From assembly GCA_017307865.1 (NCBI GenBank), contig JAFKGE010000020.1, positions 62,001-126,000 of the forward strand: a stretch of 64,000 nucleotides of DNA. Direction: 5' to 3'. Below, in pieces: positions 47,638-58,420 of the stretch. Each line of letters opens with the position of its first letter. Within the stretch, counting starts at the first letter, position 1. This stretch comes from Burkholderiales bacterium. Its GTDB lineage: Bacteria; Pseudomonadota; Gammaproteobacteria; Burkholderiales; Burkholderiaceae_C. The translations under genes and the position numbers were made by a program. A model generated the notes under the pieces. It was given only the letters and a program-made list of their open reading frames with translations. It searched no databases and was not told where the DNA came from.

Positions 47638-48681
47638 ATGGCGCTGATGGATTTCATCAAGAAGCAGTTCATCGACATCCTGGAGTGGACGGAGGACGGC
47701 GACGGCACGCTGGCCTGGCGCTACCCCATGGCCGACCGGGAGATCCAGACCGGCGCCCAGCTGGTGGTGCGCGAGTCGCAGCTGGCGCTGTTCGTCAACG
47801 AAGGCCAGGTGGCCGACGTGTTCGGCCCCGGCACGCACAAGTTGACGACGCAGACGCTGCCGGTGCTGACCTACCTGAAGAACTGGGACAAGCTGTTTCA
47901 GTCGCCCTTCAAGAGCGACGTCTACTTCTTCAGCACGCGCCAGCAGGTGGACCAGAAGTGGGGCACGCCGCAGCCCATCACCATCCGCGACCCCGAATTC
48001 GGCGCCGTGCGCCTGCGCGCCTTCGGCAACTACGCCTGGCGCGTGGCCGACCCCAAGACCTTCTACACCGAGATCTCCGGCACGCGCGAGCAATACACGG
48101 TGGCCGACCTGGACGGCCAGCTGCGCGGCCTGATCGTGCAGAACATCGCCACCGGCATCGCGCAAAGCGGCATTCCGTTTCTGGATTTGGCGGCCAACCA
48201 GCAGGCCTTCGCGCAGGCGCTGGCCGCCGCGCTGACGCCGGCCATGGCGGGCTACGGCCTCAAGCTGGAGGCCATGACGGTGCAAAGCATCTCGCTGCCC
48301 GACGAGCTGCAGAAAATCCTCGACCAGAAGATCGGCATGGGCATGGTCGGCGGCGACATGGGCAAGTTCATGCAGTACCAGACGGCGCAGGCCATTCCCA
48401 AGATGGCCGAGGGCGTGGGCGGGGGCGGTGACGGCGGCCTGGCCGGCGCCGGACTGGGCATGGGCGCGGGCGTGGCCATGGGGCAAATCCTGGCGCAGAA
48501 CATGCAGTCGGCGCTGCAGGGCGGCGCACCCGCGGCGGCGGCCGGCGCGGCGCCGGTGGGCGTCAAGCCCGAGGACGTGATGGCCACGCTGGAGAAGCTG
48601 GGCGAGCTCAAGACCAAGGGCATCCTGACCGAGGACGAGTTCAACGCCAAGAAGGCCGAGTTGCTCAAGAAGCTGGTCTGA
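47638..48681 (+). CDS. SPFH-domain protein with C-terminal SHOCT domain (virion core protein family)
   Basis: A 347-residue protein. Residues about 1-230 form an SPFH-type domain (LVVRESQLALFVNEGQVAD, GPGTHKLTTQTLP, KSDVYFFSTRQQVDQKWGT), then a Gly/Ala-rich linker, then a SHOCT segment (ATLEKLGELKTKGILTEDEF, then NAKKAELLKKLV). It lacks an obvious membrane helix. Neighbouring DUF4178 and DUF350 genes form a recurring set that I recall from other genomes; function not established. The stop is followed at once by a palindromic repeat. Confidence 0.85.
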   Translation: MALMDFIKKQFIDILEWTEDGDGTLAWRYPMADREIQTGAQLVVRESQLALFVNEGQVADVFGPGTHKLTTQTLPVLTYLKNWDKLFQSPFKSDVYFFSTRQQVDQKWGTPQPITIRDPEFGAVRLRAFGNYAWRVADPKTFYTEISGTREQYTVADLDGQLRGLIVQNIATGIAQSGIPFLDLAANQQAFAQALAAALTPAMAGYGLKLEAMTVQSISLPDELQKILDQKIGMGMVGGDMGKFMQYQTAQAIPKMAEGVGGGGDGGLAGAGLGMGAGVAMGQILAQNMQSALQGGAPAAAAGAAPVGVKPEDVMATLEKLGELKTKGILTEDEFNAKKAELLKKLV

Positions 48682-48746
48682 TACTATAAAAATAATAGCT
48701 GTCGGCGCTTGATCGACAGGCGCCAGAGGCATAAATCACTTAAAAA
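48680..48746. repeat. AGCTATnAAAA palindromic repeat copy between SPFH and DUF4178 genes
   Basis: ATACTATAAAAATAATAGCT, TCGGCGCTTGATCGACAGGC, and GCCAGAGGC before ATAAATCACTTAAAA. It fills the whole gap between the SPFH stop and the DUF4178 start. Best example of the family; compare 42260-42325. Confidence 0.9.
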
Positions 48747-50248
48747 TGGCCGCCGACGCCCCGCAGCGTCACTACCGCGCGCCCTGCCCCTCGTGCGGCG
48801 CGCCGGTCGAGTTTCGCAGCGCCACCGCGCCCTACGCCGTCTGCGGCTACTGCCGCAGCACCGTGGTGCGCAGCGGCGAGCAGCTGAGGCGCATCGGCCG
48901 CATGGCCGAGCTGTTCGACGACCACAGCCCGCTGCAACTGATGGCCAGCGGCCGCATCGCGCTGGACGGCCAGGACCAGCCCTTCACCCTGATCGGCCGG
49001 CTGCAGTACCAGAGCGAGGCCGGCGTCTGGACCGAGTGGATCGCCGCGCTTCAGGATGGCCGCACCGCCACCCTGGGCGAGGACAACGGCGCCTACGTCT
49101 TCACCCAGCCCGACGCCGCCGCGCACCCGCCGGCCGGCCTGCCGCCCGATTTGCCGCGCCAGCCCGCCGGCGGCACGGTGACGCTGGACGGCCAGCCCTG
49201 GGTCGTCGCCTTCAGCGGCCGCGCCCAGCTGCTGGCCGCCGAGGGCGAGCTGCCCAAGCTGCCGGCGCTGGGCCAGCCCTTCGAGCTGGTCGAGCTGCGC
49301 AGCGAGGACGGCCAGGTGTTGTCCATCGACTACGGCCACGCGCCGCCGGCCATCGAGCGCGGCCGCGCCGTGCAACTGCAAGACCTGCAGCTGACGGGCC
49401 TGAAGGACGAATCCACGCGCGAGGACCAGGGCGGGCGCTCCTTCGCCTGCCCCCACTGCGGCGCGCCCGTCACGGTGCAACTGGACAGCAGCAAGAGCTG
49501 CACCTGCCCCAGCTGCCACAGCCTGATCGACCTGTCGGCCGGCATCGGCGGCGAGCTCAAGGCGGTCGAGCAATCCGTTCATTCCACGCCGCTGATCCCG
49601 CTGGGCGCCAGCGGCGAACTGGAGGGCGTGCGCTGGCAGGTGGTGGGCTATCAAAGGCGCATCGGTCACGAGCCGGGCGACGACGAGCGCTTTGCCTGGA
49701 GCGAATACCTGCTTTACAACCGCGAGCGCGGCTTCGCCTTTCTGGTCGACGCCGAGGACGGCTGGAGCCTGGTGCGCACCGCCACCGGCGCGCCCAAGAT
49801 CGACAAGGACCACCGGCGCGCGCGCTACCTGGGCGCCACCTACACGCTGCAGTCCAGCTACGAGGCCACCACCACCGAGGTGCTGGGCGAGTTCTACTGG
49901 CCCGTGCAGGCCGGCCAGCAGACCACCAACCGCGACTATGTGAGCGGCAACAACCTGCTGTCCACCGAAAGCGGCGCCGGCGAGGTCACCACCTCGGTCG
50001 GCAGCAGGATCGACGGCGCGCGGGTGGCCGAGGCCTTTGGCCTCGCCACCACCAAGGCCCGGTTCGAGCGCCAGGAGGTCGGCCCCTTCGTCGCCTCCAA
50101 GGGCGTGGGCTGCATGACGATCATCGTCATCATCATCTTCTTCATCGTCATCGCGTCCATCATGGACAGCTGCTCGGGTTCGTCCGGCTACAGCCGCAGC
50201 TCGGGCGGCTCCTTTGGCGGCTACTCCAGCGGCGGCAGCCACAAATGA
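48746..50248 (+). CDS. DUF4178 protein with zinc-ribbon motifs and C-terminal membrane helix
   Basis: A 500-residue protein. CPSCGAPVEF with CGYC near the N-terminus and CPHCGAPVTV with CPSC about residue 235 are two paired CxxC zinc-ribbon modules. Each precedes a DUF4178-like region (FTLIGRLQYQSEAGVWTEW and GVRWQVVGYQRRIGHEPGDD). A membrane helix (TIIVIIIFFIVIASIMDSC) is followed by a Ser/Gly-rich tail. Function unknown; part of the five-gene membrane cluster. Starts within the end of the repeat, with ATGGCC after AAAA; no good ribosome site is seen. Confidence 0.85.
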   Translation: MAADAPQRHYRAPCPSCGAPVEFRSATAPYAVCGYCRSTVVRSGEQLRRIGRMAELFDDHSPLQLMASGRIALDGQDQPFTLIGRLQYQSEAGVWTEWIAALQDGRTATLGEDNGAYVFTQPDAAAHPPAGLPPDLPRQPAGGTVTLDGQPWVVAFSGRAQLLAAEGELPKLPALGQPFELVELRSEDGQVLSIDYGHAPPAIERGRAVQLQDLQLTGLKDESTREDQGGRSFACPHCGAPVTVQLDSSKSCTCPSCHSLIDLSAGIGGELKAVEQSVHSTPLIPLGASGELEGVRWQVVGYQRRIGHEPGDDERFAWSEYLLYNRERGFAFLVDAEDGWSLVRTATGAPKIDKDHRRARYLGATYTLQSSYEATTTEVLGEFYWPVQAGQQTTNRDYVSGNNLLSTESGAGEVTTSVGSRIDGARVAEAFGLATTKARFERQEVGPFVASKGVGCMTIIVIIIFFIVIASIMDSCSGSSGYSRSSGGSFGGYSSGGSHK

Positions 50249-50275
50249 CCCTTTCCAACCCCGGAGAACCACCCC

Positions 50276-50494
50276 ATGGAAACCGAATGGCTCAAACCCG
50301 CCGCCCTCGTCGGCTCGCTCGTCTACGCGCTCATCGGCGTGCTCATCTTCTGGGTGTGCTTCATCGTCATCGACAAGATCACACCCTACGACCTGTGGCT
50401 GGAGATCGTCGAAAAGCACAACCGCGCGCTGGCGCTGATCGTGGCCGCCATGTGCCTGGGGATCAGCATCATCGTGGCCGCTGCAATCCATTGA
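50276..50494 (+). CDS. DUF350 small membrane protein (YjfL-like)
   Basis: A 72-residue protein with two membrane helices (LVGSLVYALIGVLIFWVCFI and ALIVAAMCLGISIIVAAAI) separated by DKITPYDLWLEIVEKHNRAL, the usual pattern of DUF350/YjfL. Close to DUF4178; preceded by GGAGAACCACCCC. Function unknown. Confidence 0.88.
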   Translation: METEWLKPAALVGSLVYALIGVLIFWVCFIVIDKITPYDLWLEIVEKHNRALALIVAAMCLGISIIVAAAIH

Positions 50495-50634
50495 CCCACC
50501 CCCAGTCTCCACACGCTGCGCGTTGTTGCGCCTCCCCCCTCGCAGGGGGCATCGCCAGTGACCGGGGAGACCCCGGTCACGGCGCTTGCTGGCACGGCCT
50601 GCTCCGCGGCCCTTGGGCTCTTGGGATTTCATGC
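50495..50634. repeat. Dispersed ~140-bp double-hairpin repeat, copy 2
   Basis: CCCCCCTCGCAGGGGGCATC, then GCCAGTGACCGGGGAGACCC, CGGTCAC, and GCTTGCTGGCACGG match copy 1 at 12481-12623. Located directly after the DUF350 stop, before the aminopropyltransferase gene. Confidence 0.85.
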
Positions 50635-50663
50635 GCCGCGGGAGATGCCGTGCGCCGCACCCC

Positions 50664-52217
50664 ATGAGCGCCCTGCCCTCCGCGATCGACGCGCCCGCGC
50701 GCGCCGCCCCGCGCCCCATCGCCGTGGCGCTGCTGGCCAGCGTATTCGTCATTGCCGCCTGCGGCCTGCTGTACGAGCTGGCGGCCGGTGCGCTGGCGTC
50801 CTACCTGCTGGGCGATTCGGTGCTGCAGTTTTCCACCGTCATCGGCACCTATCTGTTCGCCATGGGCCTGGGCTCGTGGGCCTCGCGCCATTTCGAGCGC
50901 GAGCTGCCGGCGCACTTCTTGCGCATCGAGCTGCTGATCGCCCTGCTGGGCGGCGCGCTGCCGGCCGTGCTGTTCATCGCCAACGCCACCGTGCCGCAGG
51001 CGTTTCGGCCGCTGCTGTACGCCATGGTGCTGGCGGTGGGCACGCTGGTGGGGCTGGAGATTCCGCTGGTCATGCGCATCCTGCGGCGCGACGTGCAGCT
51101 CAAGGACCTGGTCAGCCAGGTGCTGACCTTCGACTACCTGGGCGCGCTGGCGGTGTCGCTGGCCTTTCCGCTGTGGCTGGTGCCGCGGCTGGGGCTGATC
51201 CGCACCGGTTTTTTGTTCGGCCTGATGAACGCGGTGGTGGCCCTGTGGGCGCTGTGGCTGTTTCGGCACGAGCTGCCGCGCCGGCGCGACTTTGCCGCCG
51301 CCTGCGCGCTGGTGGTGGCGCTGCTGGCTGCCGGCATGGCCGGGGCCGGGCGCATCACCACGCTGGCCGAGGAACACTTCTATCAGGACCGCATCGCCTT
51401 CGCGCACAGCTCGCCCTACCAGCGCATCGTGGTGACGGCCGGCCACGCGGGCTTGCGGCTGTTCCTCAACGGCAACCTGCAGTTCGCCCAGCGCGACGAA
51501 TACCGCTACCACGAGGCGCTGGTGCACCCGGCCATGGCCGCCTTCGGCGCGCCGCGCCGGGTGGCGGTGCTGGGCGGCGGCGACGGCATGGCGGTGCGCG
51601 AAATCCTCAAGTACCCCTCGGTCGAGTCCGTCACCCTGGTCGAGCTGGACCCGGCCATGACGCGCCTGTTTCGCGACACGCCGCAGCTGGCGCAGCTCAA
51701 CCGCCAGTCGCTGGCCAACCCCAAGGTGCATATCGTCAACACCGATGCGTTTCAGTGGCTGCAACACACGCAAGAGGTTTTTGACGTGATCGTGGTCGAT
51801 TTCCCCGACCCCACCAACTTCGCCATCGGCAAGCTCTACACCAGCAGCTTCTACGGCCTGCTGGACCGGCGCCTGGCGGCCGGCGGCTACGCGGTCATCC
51901 AGACCACCTCGCCGCTGATCGCGCGCCGCAGCTTCTGGACCGTGGTGCAAACCATCGAGTCGGTCGGCCTCACCGCCACGCCCTACCACGCCCACGTGCC
52001 CAGCTTCGGCGAATGGGGCTTCGTCATCGCCAGCCGCCGGCCCTGGCGCTGGCCCACGGCGTTGCCGGCGGGGCTGCGCTTTCTCGACCTGCCTTCGCTG
52101 CCGCTGCTATTCGACTTTCCGCCCGACATGGCGCGCGTGCCGGCCGAGGTCAACCGCCTGTCCAACCAGGTGCTGGTGCACACCTACGAGCAGGAATGGG
52201 GGCAGGTGCACCCATGA
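50664..52217 (+). CDS. Membrane-bound polyamine aminopropyltransferase-like protein
   Basis: A 517-residue protein with about seven N-terminal membrane helices (to residue 230) and a C-terminal spermidine synthase-like domain: VAVLGGGDGMAVREILKYPS binds the nucleoside, VTLVELDPAMT and VIVVDFPDPTNFAIGKLY follow. The catalytic Asp is replaced or shifted into DFPDP, as in SpeE-like enzymes. It would transfer an aminopropyl group, perhaps to a membrane-proximal acceptor. SpeD is not in the window. The next gene overlaps by four bases. Confidence 0.85.
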   Translation: MSALPSAIDAPARAAPRPIAVALLASVFVIAACGLLYELAAGALASYLLGDSVLQFSTVIGTYLFAMGLGSWASRHFERELPAHFLRIELLIALLGGALPAVLFIANATVPQAFRPLLYAMVLAVGTLVGLEIPLVMRILRRDVQLKDLVSQVLTFDYLGALAVSLAFPLWLVPRLGLIRTGFLFGLMNAVVALWALWLFRHELPRRRDFAAACALVVALLAAGMAGAGRITTLAEEHFYQDRIAFAHSSPYQRIVVTAGHAGLRLFLNGNLQFAQRDEYRYHEALVHPAMAAFGAPRRVAVLGGGDGMAVREILKYPSVESVTLVELDPAMTRLFRDTPQLAQLNRQSLANPKVHIVNTDAFQWLQHTQEVFDVIVVDFPDPTNFAIGKLYTSSFYGLLDRRLAAGGYAVIQTTSPLIARRSFWTVVQTIESVGLTATPYHAHVPSFGEWGFVIASRRPWRWPTALPAGLRFLDLPSLPLLFDFPPDMARVPAEVNRLSNQVLVHTYEQEWGQVHP

Positions 52218-53842
52218 CCGCCCTGCGCCGCCGCGCGCTGCTGGCCTTTGGTGCGGGCGGCCTGCTGGCGGGCTGCGCGCGGCCCGACGCCAGCGCCATC
52301 GAAGGCGGCTTCACCGGCATCGCGCATGAACGCGGCCACCGGCTGCGCGAGCCCTGGCCCACGCGCGCGCCCGATGTCACGCGCCGCGTGCACACGCTGA
52401 TCGCCGGCGGCGGCATCGCCGGGCTGGCGGCGGCGCGCGCGCTGCGCCAGCGCGGGCACGAGGACTTCGCGCTGCTGGAGCTGGAGGACACGGCCGGCGG
52501 CAACAGTCGCGGCACGCACATCAAAGGCATCGCCTGCCCGCAGGGCGCGCACTACCTGCCGCTGCCGGGCGATGACGCGCGCGCCGTGCAGGAGCTGCTG
52601 GAAGAGCTGGGCCTGCGCCGGCGCGTGGCCGGCCGCTGGCGCTACGACGAATTCACGCTGTGCCACAGCCCGCAGGAGCGCCTGTTCATCGATGGCCACT
52701 GGCAGCCCGGCCTGCTGCCGCTGCAGGGCGTGGACGAGGGCACGCTGGCGCAGTACCGCCGCTTTGCCGATCTGGTGCGGCAGGCCCGGCAGGCCGCGCA
52801 CTACGCCATTCCAGTGCAGAAATCGACCTTTGCGCCCGTCCAGCTTGCGCAAGACGCTATCACTTTCGATGCATGGCTGAATCAACACGGCCTGAACGAC
52901 CCGGCCCTGCGCTGGTACCTGGACTATGGCTGCCGCGACGACTACGGCGCCGGCCTGGCCAGCGTTTCGGCCTGGGCCGGCCTGCATTACTTTGCCAGCC
53001 GCCACGGCTTTCAGGCCCCGGGCGAGGCAGCGGACGACGAGGGCGAGGACGCGGTGCTGACCTGGCCGCAGGGCAACGGCTGGCTGGCCGAGCGCCTGGC
53101 CGCGCCCCTGGGCGATCGTCTGCAGGCCGCGCGCGTGGTCGGCCGCATCGCGCCCGAGCGCCACGGCGTGACGGTGGACGCCCTGCACGAGCCCAGCGGC
53201 CGGCTGGAGCGCTGGCAGGCGCGGCAGGCGGTGGTGGCGCTGCCCGTGTGGCTGGCCGCGCGCGTGCTCGATCCCGCCCCCGCCGCGCTGCGCGCGCGCG
53301 TCCAGAACCTGCGCACGGCCCCCTGGCTGGTGGCCAACCTGCGCCTGCGCGCGCCGTTGCAAGACCGCCCCGGCGCCGCGCCCAGCTGGGACAACGTGCT
53401 GTACGGCGCGCCCGGCCTGGGCTATGTCGACGCCATGCACCAAGGCCTGTCGCCCGTGCCCGGCCCCACGGTGCTGACGTATTACCGCGCGCTGGGCGAC
53501 GTGCCGGGCGGCCGCGCGCAGCTGCTGCGGCAGCCCTGGACGCACTGGCGCGACGCCATCCTGGCCGAGCTGGGCGCCGCCCACCCCGACCTGATCGAGA
53601 AGACCGAGCGCATCGACATCGTGCGCTACGGCCACGCCATGGCGGTGCCGGTGCCGGGGGCGCTGGCGCAGGTGACGCGCGCGCGTGCCGCCGCCCGTGC
53701 CGGCGGCGCCCGCACCGAGGTGGCGCCGCTCATCTTCGACGACGCGCCGCGCCTGGCCTTTGCCCACGCCGACTGGTCGGGCTATTCGATCTTCGAGGAG
53801 GCCTTCACCCTGGGCGGCGCCGCCGGCGCGGCGCTGGCCTGA
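52214..53842 (+). CDS. Flavin amine oxidase-like protein with Tat/lipoprotein signal
   Basis: A 542-residue FAD protein. N-terminus MTALRRRALLAFGAGGLLAG followed by Cys: twin arginines, a hydrophobic core and a lipobox, suggesting export as a lipoprotein, probably folded through Tat. Residues about 62 onward carry the dinucleotide motif IAGGGIAGLAAARAL and LELEDTAGGNSRG. Related to polyamine and monoamine oxidases; covalent FAD attachment not evident. Translationally coupled to the aminopropyltransferase, so its substrate may be that enzyme's product (inference). Confidence 0.85.
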   Translation: MTALRRRALLAFGAGGLLAGCARPDASAIEGGFTGIAHERGHRLREPWPTRAPDVTRRVHTLIAGGGIAGLAAARALRQRGHEDFALLELEDTAGGNSRGTHIKGIACPQGAHYLPLPGDDARAVQELLEELGLRRRVAGRWRYDEFTLCHSPQERLFIDGHWQPGLLPLQGVDEGTLAQYRRFADLVRQARQAAHYAIPVQKSTFAPVQLAQDAITFDAWLNQHGLNDPALRWYLDYGCRDDYGAGLASVSAWAGLHYFASRHGFQAPGEAADDEGEDAVLTWPQGNGWLAERLAAPLGDRLQAARVVGRIAPERHGVTVDALHEPSGRLERWQARQAVVALPVWLAARVLDPAPAALRARVQNLRTAPWLVANLRLRAPLQDRPGAAPSWDNVLYGAPGLGYVDAMHQGLSPVPGPTVLTYYRALGDVPGGRAQLLRQPWTHWRDAILAELGAAHPDLIEKTERIDIVRYGHAMAVPVPGALAQVTRARAAARAGGARTEVAPLIFDDAPRLAFAHADWSGYSIFEEAFTLGGAAGAALA

Positions 53843-53905
53843 CAGCCCGCGGACAGGCGCGGCCGGCCACCACACATTTTTTTACCGGGGCGCCATGACA
53901 GGTCC

Positions 53906-53934
53906 GGAACTTTGCCGTATCTTTGCCCCTCTCA
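53906..53934 (+). promoter_or_regulatory. Possible sigma-E-type promoter of the candidate RNA
   Basis: GGAACTT (53906-53912) is the exact -35 of sigma-E-type promoters in gammaproteobacteria; TCTCA (53930-53934) follows after 17 bases. Transcription would start near 53940. The -10 is weak, so this is tentative. Confidence 0.35.
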
Positions 53935-53940
53935 TGGCTG

Positions 53941-56276
<2,336 letters not shown>

Positions 56277-56277
56277 T

Positions 56278-56341
56278 CTTTCAAGCCAGATCGGGCTGCA
56301 GCGCTTGACTGACAAGCGCGAACAGCTATTAAAACAAGAGT
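56278..56341. repeat. AGCTATnAAAA palindromic repeat between purB and yaeQ
   Basis: TCGGGCTGCAGCGC followed by ACAAGCGCGAACAGCTATTA fills the 71-base gap. Confidence 0.8.
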
Positions 56342-56347
56342 ATCGAC

Positions 56348-56908
56348 GTGGCCCTCAAGGCAACCATCTTCAAGGCCGACGTGGCGCTGGCCGACATCGA
56401 CCACGGCCACTACACCGACCTGCAACTCACGCTGGCGCGCCACCCCAGCGAAACCGACGAGCGCATGATGCTGCGCCTGGCCGCACTGGCGCTGAACGCC
56501 CACCAGGTGCAGGACCTGTGCGGCGGCGACGCGCGCATCGGCTTTGGCGCCGGCCTGTCCAGCCCCGACGAGCCCGACTTGCAGCTGCAGGACTTCACCG
56601 GCCGCACGCGCCTGTGGATCGAGGTCGGCCAGCCCGACGACAAGCCGCTGGCCAAGGCCTGCAGCAAGGCCGACCAGGTCCTCGTCTACGCCTTCGGCCC
56701 GGCGGCCGAAGTATGGTGGCGCGGCATCGAAGGCAAGCTGGCGCGACTCGACAAGCTGCAGGTCTGGCGCATCCCCGCACTTGAAGCGCAAGCGCTGGCG
56801 CAGCTGGCCGAGCGCAGCATGCAGCTGCAGGCCACGCTGCACGAGGGTGTGCTGACCCTGTCCAGCGCGCGCGGCAGCGTGGGCGTGGAGCCGCTGCGCT
56901 GGAAGTGA
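56348..56908 (+). CDS. yaeQ: YaeQ family protein
   Basis: A 186-residue protein. ALKATIFKADVALADIDHGH, ARHPSETDERMMLRLAAL, and LWIEVGQPDDKPLAKACSKA identify YaeQ, a PD-(D/E)xK nuclease-like fold of unknown role. GTG start after the repeat; no strong ribosome site is seen. Confidence 0.92.
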   Translation: MALKATIFKADVALADIDHGHYTDLQLTLARHPSETDERMMLRLAALALNAHQVQDLCGGDARIGFGAGLSSPDEPDLQLQDFTGRTRLWIEVGQPDDKPLAKACSKADQVLVYAFGPAAEVWWRGIEGKLARLDKLQVWRIPALEAQALAQLAERSMQLQATLHEGVLTLSSARGSVGVEPLRWK

Positions 56909-57139
56909 CGGTGGGCGGCCGCCCCTGGGCACCCGGGCGCGCCCTTCAGGGTCACACACTCCGGAGGTTCATGCATCGGCCTCGTGCGCGCCGCTGAACC
57001 CGGGGCATGGGTCGTGGACGTGCTGCGCCCCTCCAGACTGCAACGACAAAATGTTGCAACAAAGGACGAATTGGTGCATGGTAGGCAGCGGCGACACTGC
57101 GGGTCGGCACGTTCCGGCCTTCGACAAGAGGAGGAAAGG

Positions 57140-57736
57140 ATGGGAACTCATGCGTTGATGCGTGCGGCACGGCGTCTGCTGCCGCTGGCCTTGGGCGGCG
57201 TCGTGCTTGGCGCCTCGGGGGCCTTTCTCAATGCGCCGGTGCCGGCCAATGCCTACATCACCCAGGGGGGCCTGGACTGGGCTTGGGCGTCGCCGCTGCC
57301 GGCGGCCGTCGCTCCGCTCGACCTGAGCTACCAGTCCGCACAGGGCTGGCGCTTGCCGACGGCGGCCGAGCTGGCCAACGCGCCCTTGGCCACCGATTTC
57401 ATGAAGGCGGGCGCCAACGTGCCGCTGGGCGGCACCGACCCCGTCAGTGGCGCATATTTTGCCGTCCCCAACGCCAACCTGACCGGGCCCGCGGCCTGTG
57501 CAACGCCGTACTTTTCTGCCAGCTATCACCACTGCGATTGGGCGGACGGTCTCGGGCAACCGGATGGGCCGTGGGCGCAGCCCGGAGACGTCAGTCGTCG
57601 AGACCAGCTGGTCGTGCGCACATCTGGCGCCTCGTCGGCCATTGCACCGGTGCCGACGCTGGGTGGGGGAGCGCTGGTTCTGCTCAGCCTCACCCTGCTT
57701 GGTGTCGGCTGGCTGAACCGGCCGCGCCAGCGCTGA
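57140..57736 (+). CDS. Secreted protein with IPTL-CTERM-like sorting tail
   Basis: A 198-residue protein: a signal peptide (to about residue 37), a mid region containing GWRLPTAAELANAPLATDFM, and a C-terminal PVPTLGGGALVLLSLTLLGV then GWLNRPRQR, with the IPTL/VPTL-x-hydrophobic-Arg layout of a protein-sorting signal. Four cysteines are unremarkable. Strong ribosome site GAGGAGGAAAGG. No assigned function. The 230-base gap before it holds only a weak inverted repeat TGCAAC/GTTGCA (57039-57058). Confidence 0.8.
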   Translation: MGTHALMRAARRLLPLALGGVVLGASGAFLNAPVPANAYITQGGLDWAWASPLPAAVAPLDLSYQSAQGWRLPTAAELANAPLATDFMKAGANVPLGGTDPVSGAYFAVPNANLTGPAACATPYFSASYHHCDWADGLGQPDGPWAQPGDVSRRDQLVVRTSGASSAIAPVPTLGGGALVLLSLTLLGVGWLNRPRQR

Positions 57737-57812
57737 AGGGGGCAAGCAGGGGCGCCGATGCACAGACGTCCCACGCGCCCGACCCGAAGACCGGTGCGGG
57801 TGCGGCGCTGAT

Positions 57813-58142
57813 TCACCGCGGGGCGGGTGCGGCGGCGTCGCGCGGCATCCACGCCCCGCAATTCCAGCACTGCTCGAAGCCGCCCTCCACCCATTCGCCG
57901 CAGTGCGCGCAATGCCAGCGTCGCTGCGGCAGCTGCGCCAGGTCATCCAGCAACTGGCGCGCGGCGGTTTCATGCTCGGCGTGGCGCAGCCAGATTTCGG
58001 GCTGGCATTGGTCGGGCGGCAACTGACCGGCGATGCTGCTGAGGTAGCGCCGCTCCACCGTCGCCGCATAGCCGGCCTCGCACAGCAGATCGGCCCAGAC
58101 CTGGGCGATGGCGAGGTTGGGCGCTTGCGTCAGGCGAAACAT
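57813..58142 (-). CDS. DUF2007 (PMT-like) protein with zinc ribbon
   Basis: A 109-residue protein. N-terminal DUF2007-like domain (AIAQVWADLLCEAGYAATVE, then Tyr-Leu), and a C-terminal CAHCGEWVEGGFEQCWNCG zinc ribbon with paired CxxC. Role unknown; probably cytosolic. Confidence 0.8.
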   Translation of the reverse strand: MFRLTQAPNLAIAQVWADLLCEAGYAATVERRYLSSIAGQLPPDQCQPEIWLRHAEHETAARQLLDDLAQLPQRRWHCAHCGEWVEGGFEQCWNCGAWMPRDAAAPAPR

Positions 58143-58157
58143 GCGTGCGCCGGGCTA

Positions 58158-58224
58158 TTCGTGTCAAATCGGGCTGCAGCCGGCATCCGTCAAGCGCAAG
58201 CAGCTATCAAATATATAGTTTCAA
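58158..58224. repeat. AGCTATnAAAA palindromic repeat copy
   Basis: ATCGGGCTGCAGCCGGC and CAAGCGCAAGCAGCTATCAA are the recognisable arms. Lies between the DUF2007 gene and the small lipoprotein. Confidence 0.8.
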
Positions 58225-58395
58225 CTACTTGCCGGTGTGGCTGACGCCGGCATCCACCGTGCCGTACACCGTCACGCCCGATTGCGCGGCGTCGACGTCG
58301 GGGTTGCGCGGCAGGTTGGTGCAGCCGGCCAGCAGGGCGAACGCGCTGGCCAGCAGGGCGCCGGCCAGGGGGAGGGGCAACAGGGTCTTGCTCAT
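58225..58395 (-). CDS. Small lipoprotein with porin-like C-terminus
   Basis: A 56-residue protein, too short for routine calling: MSKTLLPLPLAGALLASAFA, LLAG then Cys is a clear lipobox signal. After cleavage about 27 residues remain, ending QSGVTVYGTVDAGVSHTGK, which resembles the first strand of burkholderial porins (SSVTLYGxVDAGV). Stop TAG at 58227-58225. Ribosome site weak (CGGGGG). Function unknown. Confidence 0.6.
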   Translation of the reverse strand: MSKTLLPLPLAGALLASAFALLAGCTNLPRNPDVDAAQSGVTVYGTVDAGVSHTGK

Positions 58396-58420
58396 GCGGC
58401 CAGTATGCCCCCGATGCGCA

